A stretch of DNA of 64,000 nucleotides from Streptomyces sp. CB00455 (GTDB taxonomy: Bacteria > Actinomycetota > Actinomycetes > Streptomycetales > Streptomycetaceae). Location: NCBI RefSeq assembly GCF_001905445.1, contig NZ_LIVQ01000002.1, positions 310,001-374,000 of the forward strand, read 5' to 3'. This document shows, in pieces, positions 41,773 through 50,404 of the stretch; position 1 is the stretch's first letter, and every line of letters begins with the position of its first letter. The translations under genes and the position numbers were made by a program. The notes beneath the pieces are model-generated. The model made no database searches. It had not been told where the DNA came from and was given only the letters and a program-made list of their open reading frames with translations.

Positions 41773-42165
41773 CTAGCAGTCCCGCATCTCGGGCGACTGG
41801 TTGAGCAGCTGGCCGCGGATCGAAGTGAACTTGGCCAGCCGGTCGTCCACCGAGGCGTCCAGCGGGAAGACGGCCACCCGGTGACAGTTCTGGAACGCCA
41901 GGCGCACTCCGAAGTGCCGCTGGAGCGCACCGCGTATCGCGTCACTCGCGAGAGCGCGCAGCAGCTGGCCGCGCGCCTGCTCGTCGGGCGGCGGCGTCTG
42001 GTTGTCGGCGAACTGTCCGCCGTCGACCTTCAGCTGGGCCACCAGCGAGCTGATCATCTCCCATGCGTAGGGCAGGGAGGTCCGGACGCAGTCGACGAAA
42101 GCGGCTTCGTCGACCTCGCCTCGCTCGGCCTGTTCGAGTAGGGCCGGTGAGACGTCGAGCGACAT
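41773..42165 (-). CDS. SCO5389-family protein
   Basis: 130 residues, helical, starting MSLDVSPALLEQAERGEVDE. This conserved actinomycete family has no known function; the family name comes from the S. coelicolor ortholog next to nucS. Motifs: FVDCVRTSLPYAWEMISSLV, LASDAIRGALQRHFGV, NCHRVAVFPLDASV. The ATG at 42165 follows GAGAGGAGAACCC. Divergent from nucS with about 220 bp between. Confidence 0.85.
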   Translation of the reverse strand: MSLDVSPALLEQAERGEVDEAAFVDCVRTSLPYAWEMISSLVAQLKVDGGQFADNQTPPPDEQARGQLLRALASDAIRGALQRHFGVRLAFQNCHRVAVFPLDASVDDRLAKFTSIRGQLLNQSPEMRDC

Positions 42166-42385
42166 GGGTTCTCCTCTCGCGACCCCGGCTGATTGGGTTG
42201 CCGGAGTCTTACGGGCAGGGATGGAGGCCGCGACGCAGCGTGCACGCTCGGCAACCTCCCGCTCACCACGGTAGGCGTCCCCAGGGTGACGCACCAGGAG
42301 AATGCGCATACAACGCGCCATCGGCGAAGGGGGCTTTCAGGGGCGAATCGCGTGGAGCCCTTCCCGTCGAGTAGCGTTGCCGACC

Positions 42386-43057
42386 ATGCGTCTCGTCATC
42401 GCCCGCTGCTCCGTCGACTACGCGGGCCGGCTCACCGCCCATCTGCCCTCGGCACCCCGTCTGATCCTCGTGAAGGCCGACGGCAGTGTCTCGATCCACG
42501 CGGACGACCGGGCGTACAAACCGCTCAACTGGATGTCGCCTCCGTGCACCCTCAAGGAGGGGAGCGGGGACGACGCGGGTGTGTGGACGGTCGTCAACAA
42601 AGCGGGCGAGAAGCTCATCATCACCATGGAGGAAGTCCTGCACGACTCCTCCCACGAGCTCGGCGTCGACCCGGGGCTCATCAAGGACGGCGTGGAGGCA
42701 CACCTCCAGGAACTCCTCGCGGACCGCATCGAAACGCTGGGCGACGGCTACACGCTGATCCGCCGCGAGTACATGACGGCGATCGGGCCCGTGGACATCC
42801 TGTGCCGGGACGCCTCCGGCGCCACGGTCGCCGTGGAGATCAAGCGGCGCGGCGAGATCGACGGCGTCGAGCAGCTGACCCGCTACCTGGAGCTGCTGAA
42901 CCGCGATCCCCATCTGGCGCCGGTCCGGGGCGTGTTCGCCGCCCAGGAGATCAAGCCGCAGGCCAGGGTCCTGGCGTCGGACCGCGGGATGGACTGCGTG
43001 GTCCTGGACTACAACGCCATGCGGGGCATCGAGGACGACAAGCTGCGCCTCTTCTGA
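42386..43057 (+). CDS. nucS: Mismatch-specific endonuclease NucS (EndoMS)
   Basis: Cuts both strands at mismatches; the main mismatch-repair enzyme in Actinobacteria, which lack MutS/MutL. 223 residues: N-terminal DNA-binding domain ([20 protein letters not shown]) and a C-terminal RecB-like nuclease with GPVDILCRD and VAVEIKRRG (catalytic Asp, Glu and Lys), then [12 protein letters not shown]. The last residues DDKLRLF form a beta-clamp-binding peptide of the type known in this family. The ATG at 42386 has TAGCGT 8 bp upstream and no ribosome site. Downstream hairpin at 43105-43134. Confidence 0.96.
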   Translation: MRLVIARCSVDYAGRLTAHLPSAPRLILVKADGSVSIHADDRAYKPLNWMSPPCTLKEGSGDDAGVWTVVNKAGEKLIITMEEVLHDSSHELGVDPGLIKDGVEAHLQELLADRIETLGDGYTLIRREYMTAIGPVDILCRDASGATVAVEIKRRGEIDGVEQLTRYLELLNRDPHLAPVRGVFAAQEIKPQARVLASDRGMDCVVLDYNAMRGIEDDKLRLF

Positions 43058-43104
43058 GGTGCGGGCCCACCCGGCACCCCCGCACTCCGGCATTTACACG
43101 ACGC

Positions 43105-43134
43105 AGCGGCTCCGTCCTCCGGGACGGAGCCGCT
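43105..43134. terminator. Terminator after nucS
   Basis: Perfect 13-bp stem AGCGGCTCCGTCC / GGACGGAGCCGCT with a 4-nt loop, between the convergent nucS and ATPase genes. Confidence 0.9.
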
Positions 43135-43142
43135 GTCGTTCG

Positions 43143-45926
43143 TCAGCTCCGGACGGCGCCCGTGCCAGTGGCGCCGCCCGTGCCCGTGGCGGTGGCCGTG
43201 ACCGGTGTGGGGCCGGTGGGCGCGGGCGGGGAGGTGTCCGGCGGGCTCGGCGACGGGGCGGACGGTGTGGGGTCGGCGCTCGGGGGCGGCGGGGAGACCG
43301 GGCTGCTCGGCGGTGATGGCGGCGTGGCCGAGGGAGGGCGGCGCGACGGGGTGCGGGACGGGGTGCGGCCCGGCGTCGGAGCGGCGCCCCCGCCCGGTGT
43401 GGTGGCCGGCGGCGCCGCCGGGGCCTGCGGATCGGAAGGCTCCGCTGCAGGATCGTTCCCTCCGGTTCCCGGAACGGCCGGCGGGGCCACCCGGGTCGGG
43501 GTGGACGACACCGCCGGGCCCTGCGCCGGGGGCGGGGTGTCCGAGGAGTCCATGGTGAGGCTGACCACCGTGCCCAGCGCGGCCACGGCCAGTACTCCCG
43601 CCCCGGCCAGCAGCACCCGGCGGCGACGGCCGCGGTCCGCGGCGGGCGCGGAGGCGGGGGCGGTACGGGGGGCGGCGGGTGCCGGCTTCGGCGGCGGCGG
43701 GAAGGCGTCCTCGAACACGGCGGCCAGCTTGCCGGACTCTTCCTGGCGCCGGATCACCGGACCGACGGGCGTCACGGCCGTGAGGGGTGCCAGCGGATTC
43801 ACGGGGGACGCAGGGGTCATGGGAGAGACATGGTTCACGGGCGTCACCGGGGCGATCCGCGTGACCGCCTCCGAGGCGGCCCGGCCGCCGGCGGCCGGCA
43901 GCCCCGGGGCGCGGCCACCGGACACAGGCGTCGTAGCGGGCATCGGCGTCGTAGAGGCCATCGCCGTCCCCGGCGTCCCCGGCGTCACCGGCGTCACCGG
44001 CGTGACCGGCGTCACCGGCGTCACTGCCGTCGCGGCCGTCCCCGGGTCCGCGGGGGCGGGCGGCGCTCCCGCCGGCAGGGCGAGCGTGGCGGCGGTGGAT
44101 CCGGCGGCTGCCACCGGCGGTTCCAGCCGCAGCGGCGGCGACACGGCCACCTCCGCGGCCTCCCGGTCCACGACGAGCGCCAGCGCCCGTCGGCCCGCCA
44201 CGGTGCCCCGCTTGTCCGCCAGCGCGCCCCGCAGCCCGATCGAGGTCTCCAGTTCGGCCCGCGCCCGGTCCAGGCGTCCCTCACAGAGCGCGAGGACGCC
44301 GAGTTCGTGATGGAAGTACGCCTGCTCGGCGACCTCCCCGGCCTTGCGCGCGGCCTCGGCGCCCGAGCGCAGCACCCGCTCCCACGCCTCCCAGTGCAGG
44401 GAGGCCGCGAAGGCCGGAGCCGCCGTCCGCGCGAGCAGCACCGCCGCCACCACGTCCGCGCCGGCCAGCGCGGCGAGCACCGCGTCCGCCTCCGCCGCGA
44501 TCCGCTCCGGGGACACCGAGGCGTGCCCGGTCCACCAGGCGTAGTGCCGGGCGGCCGTACGGGCCTCCTCGGCCGCGGTGTCGCCGTACCCGGCCTCTTC
44601 CAGCTGCCATGCGACGCCGTCCGCCAGCCGGTAGCGGGTGCCGACCGGTGTCAGCAGTCCGCAGTCCAGCAGTTCCGCCACCGCCGAGTCGGCGTGGGTG
44701 TCGCCCACCAGCGCCGGCAGGTGCGCGTGGTGGGGCAGTTCCCCGCCCAGGGCGCAGGCGATCCGCAGGGCCGCGCGCGCGGACTCGCTGACCCGCGAGG
44801 CGAGCAGCCCGGCCGGGGCGGCGGCCTCGGCCAACGTCGGCAGCGGCACCTGTGCGGTGTCGCGGGGGCGTTCCTCGAAGACGCCGGGCTCCTCCTCGTC
44901 GTCGTCCTCGTCGGTGTGGTTGAGCTCGTCGCGCTGCCGCAGGAGGGCGGCGGCCTGGACGAAGCGCAGGGGCAGCCCTTCGGAGGCGAAGCGCAGATCG
45001 CCCGCCCAGGCGGTCTCGGCGTCCGTCAGGGGACGGCCAAGGCGCGCCTCCAGCAGGTGCAGGCAGTCCCCCTTGCCCAGGCCGCCGAGGGTGACCTCTT
45101 CGAGGTGCGAGTCGGCGGAAGGCGACCGGGTCTCGGGGGTCGCCGCGAGCAGGTAGGCGCATTCGGGGGTGGCGCGCAGCAGTTCGTCGAGGGCCGATCC
45201 GCCCATCTCCAGGTCGTCGAGGAGGACGACGGCGCCGATGTCGCGTACGCGGGCGAGCAGTTCGATGCGGTCGGGCCGGATCGCCGGAGCCTCGTACACG
45301 GCGGCGTAGAGCGCGTGGAGCAGTTCGGAGGGCTGCTGGTGGCCCTGGCCGCAGAGCCGTACGACGCCGTCGGGGGCGAGGCCGGCGCACTGGGCGGCGA
45401 CCGCGTCGAGGAGGGCGGTGCGGCCCGATCCGGCGGGTCCGGTCAGGCGTACGGAACGGCCGCGGCCCAGCAGGCGCACGAGTCGTTCGCGCTCCTCCTC
45501 GCGTTCGAGCAGGCGGCTGGGCGCCGTGGGGGCTCCGGGCAGTGCGGGCGGCCGTGCGGCGGCGTCGCGGGCGCTGCGGGCGGCGGCGTCGCGCTTGGCG
45601 GGGCGGCCCGGGCGCGTGCCGGGACGCAGGGGCTCGATCTCGCTGCCGTCGACCGGGTTGACGGTGAGGCTGAAGTCGCCCGCGGTCAGGGTGACGACCC
45701 GGGCGGGGCCGGAGGGCGCGGGCGGCGCCGCGGAGGGCGCCCCGGGCGCCGGTATCGCCGCGGGTACGGTCCCGGGCGCCGGTATCGCGGTGGGGTCCGG
45801 TCGCGGCGCAGGCGTCGCGCGGGAACCCCGTTCGGCGGAGGGTACGGCGGTGGAGCCCGTCCCGGGCGCGGCGGACGCGCCGCCGGGCCGTTCCTCCGGA
45901 TCGGCCTGCCCCTGTGTACGGTCCAT
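43143..45926 (-). CDS. Large P-loop ATPase with C-terminal membrane anchor
   Basis: About 927 residues. Disordered Ala/Pro N-terminus, then a small domain (VVTLTAGDFSLTVNPVDGSEIE), an AAA/STAND-like ATPase with Walker A TGPAGSGRTALL and Walker B AVVLLDDLEM, a winged-helix-like part, and TPR-like helices (HHELGVLALCEGRLDRARAELE). A Pro/Thr linker (VTP repeats) and one membrane helix (RVLLAGAGVLAVAALGTVVSL) precede a Pro/Ser/Thr-rich outer tail. ATG at 45926 follows GGGGGA. Orthologs are called ATP/GTP-binding proteins. It lies 182 bp downstream of a STAS gene on the same strand. Signalling role inferred only from architecture. Confidence 0.85.
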   Translation of the reverse strand: MDRTQGQADPEERPGGASAAPGTGSTAVPSAERGSRATPAPRPDPTAIPAPGTVPAAIPAPGAPSAAPPAPSGPARVVTLTAGDFSLTVNPVDGSEIEPLRPGTRPGRPAKRDAAARSARDAAARPPALPGAPTAPSRLLEREEERERLVRLLGRGRSVRLTGPAGSGRTALLDAVAAQCAGLAPDGVVRLCGQGHQQPSELLHALYAAVYEAPAIRPDRIELLARVRDIGAVVLLDDLEMGGSALDELLRATPECAYLLAATPETRSPSADSHLEEVTLGGLGKGDCLHLLEARLGRPLTDAETAWAGDLRFASEGLPLRFVQAAALLRQRDELNHTDEDDDEEEPGVFEERPRDTAQVPLPTLAEAAAPAGLLASRVSESARAALRIACALGGELPHHAHLPALVGDTHADSAVAELLDCGLLTPVGTRYRLADGVAWQLEEAGYGDTAAEEARTAARHYAWWTGHASVSPERIAAEADAVLAALAGADVVAAVLLARTAAPAFAASLHWEAWERVLRSGAEAARKAGEVAEQAYFHHELGVLALCEGRLDRARAELETSIGLRGALADKRGTVAGRRALALVVDREAAEVAVSPPLRLEPPVAAAGSTAATLALPAGAPPAPADPGTAATAVTPVTPVTPVTPVTPGTPGTAMASTTPMPATTPVSGGRAPGLPAAGGRAASEAVTRIAPVTPVNHVSPMTPASPVNPLAPLTAVTPVGPVIRRQEESGKLAAVFEDAFPPPPKPAPAAPRTAPASAPAADRGRRRRVLLAGAGVLAVAALGTVVSLTMDSSDTPPPAQGPAVSSTPTRVAPPAVPGTGGNDPAAEPSDPQAPAAPPATTPGGGAAPTPGRTPSRTPSRRPPSATPPSPPSSPVSPPPPSADPTPSAPSPSPPDTSPPAPTGPTPVTATATGTGGATGTGAVRS
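43981..44025. repeat. Five 9-bp repeats encoding Val-Thr-Pro
   Basis: Unit GGCGTCACC, five copies, in frame in the ATPase linker (minus strand). Likely to vary in copy number between strains. Confidence 0.85.
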
Positions 45927-46108
45927 GACCCAGTCCCCCGATCGCGCCGTGCGCCTCGCCGTCGTACCGCCCGGCCTTCGCACGTGCCGCTATCGCTACT
46001 GGTCCGGTTTCCGCCCGAACCCTAGACGGTGGCCCGTCGTGCACGGAACCGCAGGGGGGCCATCACCACCGGACCGTTACGTTTCCGCAGGGAAACGGAA
46101 CAGCTCGT

Positions 46109-46432
46109 TCACACCCGGGGCAGGCTCTCCGCCTCCAGGCCGCCCTCGATCGCGAGGATCCGGTGGAGCCTGGTGGCGACGAGCAACCGCTGCATCTGCG
46201 CGGGCACGCCGCGCAGGACGAGCCGGCGCCCGGTCCGGCCGGCCCTGCGGTGCGCACCCATGATCACGCCGAGGCCGGTGGCGTCCCAGGAGTCGAGCCC
46301 GGTGAGGTCGAGCACGAGGTCGCCGTGGCCGTCGTCGAGAGCGGTGTGCAGGGCCGTACGGGCGTCCGCCGCGCTGCGCACGTCGAGGCGGCCCCCGACA
46401 GCGAGTTCGGCGTGGTCGCCCCTGATGTGCAT
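46109..46432 (-). CDS. STAS-domain protein, anti-sigma factor antagonist type
   Basis: 107 residues: MHIRGDHAELAVGGRLDVRS, then LVLDLTGLDSWDATGLGVIMGAHRRA (in part). The conserved Ser/Thr phosphorylation site of SpoIIAA proteins corresponds to the Asp-Ala-Thr segment (WDATGLG). The ATG at 46432 is preceded by GGGAGTACAC. No anti-sigma kinase gene is adjacent, so it is an orphan antagonist. Same strand as the large ATPase gene. Confidence 0.88.
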   Translation of the reverse strand: MHIRGDHAELAVGGRLDVRSAADARTALHTALDDGHGDLVLDLTGLDSWDATGLGVIMGAHRRAGRTGRRLVLRGVPAQMQRLLVATRLHRILAIEGGLEAESLPRV

Positions 46433-46592
46433 GTGTACTCCCGGCGGTACTGCGTACGTCTGGTCCGTGGTCGGCAACTCTCACTGCAACTGACAGCCGC
46501 GCGGGCGGGGAAGTTGCCGACCGTGAGCGAACCGATACCTAATTCACCCCGAGGGGTGACGGCGTTCGAACGATGGTGCTCAGTGGTCCGGC

Positions 46593-47441
46593 TCAGTGCT
46601 TGTAGAAGCCCTGCCCGCTCTTGCGGCCGATGTCGCCCGCGTCCACCATGCGGCGCATCAGCTCCGGCGGCGCGAACTTCTCGTCCTGGGATTCGGTGTA
46701 GATGTTGCTGGTGGCGTGCAGCAGGATGTCGACCCCCGTGAGGTCCGCGGTGGCCAGCGGGCCCATCGCGTGCCCGAAGCCCAGCTTGCACGCGATGTCG
46801 ATGTCCTCGGCGGAAGCCACGCCCGATTCGTACAGTTTGGCGGCTTCGACGACCAGCGCGGAGATCAGACGGGTCGTCACGAAACCGGCGACGTCGCGGT
46901 TGACGACGATGCAGGTCTTGCCGACGGACTCGGCGAAGGCCCGGGTGGTGGCGAGGGTCTCGTCGCTCGTCTTGTAGCCGCGCACGAGTTCGCAGAGCTG
47001 CATCATCGGGACGGGCGAGAAGAAGTGCGCGCCGACGACCCGCTCCGGACGCTCCGTCGCGGCCGCGATCTTGGTGATCGGGATGGCGGAGGTGTTGGAG
47101 GCGAGGACGGCGTCCTCGCGCACGATCTTGTCCAGGGCCCGGAAGATCTCGTGCTTGATCTCGATCTTCTCGAAGACCGCCTCGACCACGATGTCGGCGT
47201 CGGCGGCCGCGTCGAGGTCGGTCGTCGTCGTGATGCGTGCGAGGGCCGCCTCGGCGTCCTGGGCGGACAGCTTGCCCTTGGAGACGAACTTGTCGTACGA
47301 GGCCTTGATCCCGTCCGTGCCCCGGGTCAGCGCGGCGTCGGTGACATCGCGCAGCACGACGTCCCAACCCGCCTGAGCGGAGACCTGCGCGATTCCCGAA
47401 CCCATCAAGCCGGCACCGATGACGGCGAGCTTCCCAGCCAC
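46593..47441 (-). CDS. hbd: 3-hydroxybutyryl-CoA dehydrogenase
   Basis: NAD(P)-dependent reduction of acetoacetyl-CoA to 3-hydroxybutyryl-CoA. 282 residues: dinucleotide fold GAGLMGSGIAQVSAQAG, catalytic region SNTSAIPITKIA, GAHFFSPVPMMQLCELVRG (catalytic His), NRDVAGFVTTRL, and a C-terminal helical domain with GKSGQGFYKH-like end. GTG at 47441 follows GAGGGG at proper spacing; a frame extension to 47465 is unlikely. With the thiolase it could make 3-hydroxybutyryl-CoA for the ethylmalonyl-CoA pathway. Confidence 0.94.
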   Translation of the reverse strand: MAGKLAVIGAGLMGSGIAQVSAQAGWDVVLRDVTDAALTRGTDGIKASYDKFVSKGKLSAQDAEAALARITTTTDLDAAADADIVVEAVFEKIEIKHEIFRALDKIVREDAVLASNTSAIPITKIAAATERPERVVGAHFFSPVPMMQLCELVRGYKTSDETLATTRAFAESVGKTCIVVNRDVAGFVTTRLISALVVEAAKLYESGVASAEDIDIACKLGFGHAMGPLATADLTGVDILLHATSNIYTESQDEKFAPPELMRRMVDAGDIGRKSGQGFYKH

Positions 47442-47776
47442 TGCACACCCCTCGTTCTTGACCACGGCCCAGTCTCACGGCCTCTCCGGCGGAGACTAGC
47501 GCCCGGGCGGTGCGGTGTGACCGTGAAGTAACACGCGTCACGTCTCAACTGACGGACATCACACCGGCGCGGCCCAGCAGTGGCCGGGCCGCCCGCAGTT
47601 GGCCCGCGCCGGGGCCGCAGGAAGGCCGCGAACGGGCCCGACCGGAGCCTGACCAGGGCCCGACCGGGGCCCGAGGAGGGGCCCGAGGAGGGCCGCCCCG
47701 CGGGCCGGCAGGGGCCGGACCGCGGGGCGTACGGCCGGCCCGGGCCGCCCGGCGGGAGACCGCCTAGGCTGGCGGC
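47442..47776. other. 335-bp divergent region with GC repeats
   Basis: Between hbd and the adenosyltransferase gene. 47634-47690 holds imperfect repeats of GGGCCCGACCG and GGGCCCGAGGA. TAGGCT at 47765-47770, 6 bp before the next ATG, is a probable leaderless -10. No gene was seen. Confidence 0.55.
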
Positions 47777-48349
47777 ATGGTGAACCTCACGCGCATCTAC
47801 ACCCGTACCGGCGACAAGGGCACGACGGCCCTGGGCGACATGAGCCGCACGGCCAAGACCGATCTGCGGATCTCCGCGTACGCCGACGCCAACGAGGCCA
47901 ACGCGGCCATCGGGACGGCGATCGCCCTCGGCGGACTGCCGCAGGACGTCGTGAAGGTCCTGGTCCGGGTGCAGAACGACCTGTTCGACGTGGGCGCGGA
48001 CCTGTGCACCCCGGTGGCCGAGGACCCCCAGTACCCGCCCCTGCGCGTGGAGCAGTTCTACGTGGACCGGCTGGAGGCGGACTGCGACTCCTTCAACGAG
48101 GAGCTGGAGAAGCTGCGCAGCTTCATCCTGCCCGGGGGCACCCCCGGCGCCGCCCTCCTGCACCAGGCGTGCACGGTGGTACGGCGCGCCGAGCGCTCCA
48201 CCTGGGCGGCGCTGGAGGTCCACGGCGAGGTGATGAACCCGCTGACGGCCACCTACCTGAACCGTCTCTCGGACCTCTTGTTCATCCTGGCCCGTACGGC
48301 CAACAAGGAGGTCGGCGACGTGCTGTGGGTGCCGGGCGGCGAGCGCTAG
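47777..48349 (+). CDS. Cob(I)alamin adenosyltransferase, PduO type
   Basis: Makes adenosylcobalamin, the cofactor of IcmA and methylmalonyl-CoA mutase. 190 residues: MVNLTRIYTRTGDKGTTALGD (ATP-binding TRTGDKGTT), AYADANEANAAIG, LPGGTPGAALLHQACTVVRRAER (in part), LNRLSDLLFILAR. Leaderless arrangement with TAGGCT 6 bp before ATG. The 3' end overlaps the convergent membrane-protein gene by 4 bp. Confidence 0.94.
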   Translation: MVNLTRIYTRTGDKGTTALGDMSRTAKTDLRISAYADANEANAAIGTAIALGGLPQDVVKVLVRVQNDLFDVGADLCTPVAEDPQYPPLRVEQFYVDRLEADCDSFNEELEKLRSFILPGGTPGAALLHQACTVVRRAERSTWAALEVHGEVMNPLTATYLNRLSDLLFILARTANKEVGDVLWVPGGER

Positions 48350-48960
48350 CGGTTTTCGGCCACTTCGCGCGGCGGCGCCCCACCCGAGGGCCGCTCGTGC
48401 GCCGGCGCTGGGGCCGCCGGCGCTGGGGCCGCGGGCGCCTTGCGCGGCCAGATCGAGTAGGTGGCGGCGATGACGGCCTGGATGGCGAGGACGCGCAGGG
48501 CCGCGAACTGCCAGTTCCGCAGACCGCCGGTGTCGGCCGCGTCGCCGGCGTACCAGATCGCGGCCTGGAGCAGCCCGACCGCGACGGCGGCCGCCACCAG
48601 GGTGCGGACCCACAGTTTCCACTCGTGGACGGCCCGGGCCTTGCCGTACGCGGGACCCGGTGGCCTGGGACCGCCGCCGAACCGGTGGGCGGCGTGCCGG
48701 TCGAGCCACGTCACCGTGTAGTGGCCGTAGCCCACGGTGTAGCCGATGTAGAGCGCGGCCAGACCGTGCGTCCAGCCCGGCTCCCCGCCGTTCTTCAGGT
48801 CCAGGGTGGTGACGGCCAGCAGCGCCACCTCCAGCAGCGGCTCGCACAGCAGGACCGCGGCGCCCAGCCCGGGCTTGCGGGCGAGGTGGCGCAGGGCCAG
48901 GCCGGCGGCCAGCAGCACCCAGAAGGCGATCTCACAGGCGACGATCAGGGCGACGAGCAC
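48346..48960 (-). CDS. Integral membrane protein of unknown function
   Basis: 204 residues with about four to five hydrophobic segments (VLVALIVACEIAFWVLLAAGLAL; LLCEPLLEVALLAVTTLDL; GLAALYIGYTVGYGHYTV; LVAAAVAVGLLQAAIW; FAALRVLAIQAVIAATYSI, in part) and an Ala/Pro tail (APAPAAPAPAHERP). GTG at 48960 follows AAAGGGAG. No family recognised. Convergent with the adenosyltransferase gene, overlapping by 4 bp. Confidence 0.8.
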   Translation of the reverse strand: MLVALIVACEIAFWVLLAAGLALRHLARKPGLGAAVLLCEPLLEVALLAVTTLDLKNGGEPGWTHGLAALYIGYTVGYGHYTVTWLDRHAAHRFGGGPRPPGPAYGKARAVHEWKLWVRTLVAAAVAVGLLQAAIWYAGDAADTGGLRNWQFAALRVLAIQAVIAATYSIWPRKAPAAPAPAAPAPAHERPSGGAPPREVAENR

Positions 48961-49210
48961 GGCACACTCCCTTTCCGGTTCCGGGCGGGGCTCGCGACGG
49001 CGGCTGCCGCCCAGGCTCCCGGTGGCGTCGCGCTTCCCTCGCGCATCCCGTCGCGTTGCCCGGACCCCGGTCCCCGTTCTCCTCCAGACTCGCCCGCGCC
49101 GCGGCCCCGTTCGTCGTCCGCGGTGACGAAAGAGCACTGCACCCTTCGATGTAGCGCCGGTCCACCCGGGTGCCGAGGCCGGCGCCCCGCGCAGCGTGTT
49201 GGATGGGACC

Positions 49211-50404
49211 GTGACCGAGAAGAGCCTGCGCCCCCACCGCGACGACGTCCTCCTGGCCGTGGTCAGCGCCCTGGCCGGGCTGGTCCTGTGGTCGCTCGGC
49301 GTCTACAGCAGCGCCGACCGGCACTTCCTGCCCGCCTGGGCGGCCCTTGTTCCCCTCGCGGTCCTGAGCGCGCTGGAGCTGCTGCGCCGCACGGCGCCCG
49401 CCGTGGCCCTGCCCGTCGGGACGGCGGGCCTGATCGCCGACCAGTTCACGGTGGGGAGCCTGGCCACCGTCGTCGTCTTCACCGACCTGATGTACGCCGC
49501 CGTCGTGTACGGCAGGCCCGCGACGGCCCGCCGGCTCCCCGTCACCACCGGGCTGATCACCGTGGCCGTCACCATCGCCTCGCTCGCCTGGATGCGCACC
49601 CCCCAGGCCCTGCTGATCGGCGTGGTCACCGGCATCGTGAGCTTCGCCCCGGCACTGACCGGTGCCACCCTGCGCAACCACCGCGAGGCCGCCGTGGCCG
49701 CCCGGCTGCGCGCCGAGCAGACCGCGCTGCTGGCCGAGATGGACCGCAGCCAGGCCGTCGCGGCCGAACGGGCCCGGATGGCGCGGGAACTGCACGACAT
49801 GGTGGCCAACCACCTCTCCGCCATCGCCATCCACTCGACCGCGGCCCTGTCCATCGACACGGCCCAGACCAGTCGGCAGGCGCTCGGGGTGATCCGGGAG
49901 AACAGCGTCCAGGGCCTGGCCGAAATGCGGCGCCTGATCGGGCTGCTGCGCGACGCGGAGACCGGGCAGGACCCGGTGGCCGTCCCCACGCTGGACGGTC
50001 TCGACGCCCTGCTGGGGCAGGCCCGGACCAACGGCTCGGCGAGCGGGCTGGACTTCGTCCTGCACGACGACCGGCCGCCCGGGCAGCCGGCGGCCGCCCC
50101 CGTCGAACTGGCGGCGTACCGGATCGTGCAGGAGTCGCTGACCAATGCCCTCAAGCACGCCGTGCCCGGCACGGTCACGGTCCGGGTGGCCCGGGGCCTC
50201 GGCCCCGGGGGGAGGCTGACCGTGGCGGTGGACTCCCCGTACGGCGAGCGGCCCGGGCCCCGCGCCCCCGGCTCGGGGGCCGGGCTCATCGGCATGCGGG
50301 AGCGGGCGGAGCTGCTGGGCGGGGAGTTCGCGGCCGGTGCGGCCGGCCGGGTGTGGCGGGTGCGGGCGGTCCTGCCCGCGCAGGAGAGGGCGGTGGCGCG
50401 ATGA
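49211..50404 (+). CDS. Two-component sensor histidine kinase (NarL-type partner)
   Basis: About 397 residues. Four to five N-terminal membrane helices, then a HisKA_3 dimerisation domain with the phospho-His motif ARELHDMVANHLSAIAIHS (about residue 195) and a HATPase_c domain (VELAAYRIVQESLTNALKHA N-box; GSGAGLIGMRERAELLGG G-box). GTG at 49211 is used; GTG 49196 would add five residues; both ribosome sites are weak. Overlaps the response regulator by 4 bp (ATGA). Signal unknown. Confidence 0.92.
   Translation: MTEKSLRPHRDDVLLAVVSALAGLVLWSLGVYSSADRHFLPAWAALVPLAVLSALELLRRTAPAVALPVGTAGLIADQFTVGSLATVVVFTDLMYAAVVYGRPATARRLPVTTGLITVAVTIASLAWMRTPQALLIGVVTGIVSFAPALTGATLRNHREAAVAARLRAEQTALLAEMDRSQAVAAERARMARELHDMVANHLSAIAIHSTAALSIDTAQTSRQALGVIRENSVQGLAEMRRLIGLLRDAETGQDPVAVPTLDGLDALLGQARTNGSASGLDFVLHDDRPPGQPAAAPVELAAYRIVQESLTNALKHAVPGTVTVRVARGLGPGGRLTVAVDSPYGERPGPRAPGSGAGLIGMRERAELLGGEFAAGAAGRVWRVRAVLPAQERAVAR

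Noticed and set aside
47560..47770. Small plus-strand ORFs before the adenosyltransferase gene
   Set aside because: Made of GGGCCCGA-type repeats; translation is low complexity and lacks a ribosome site.
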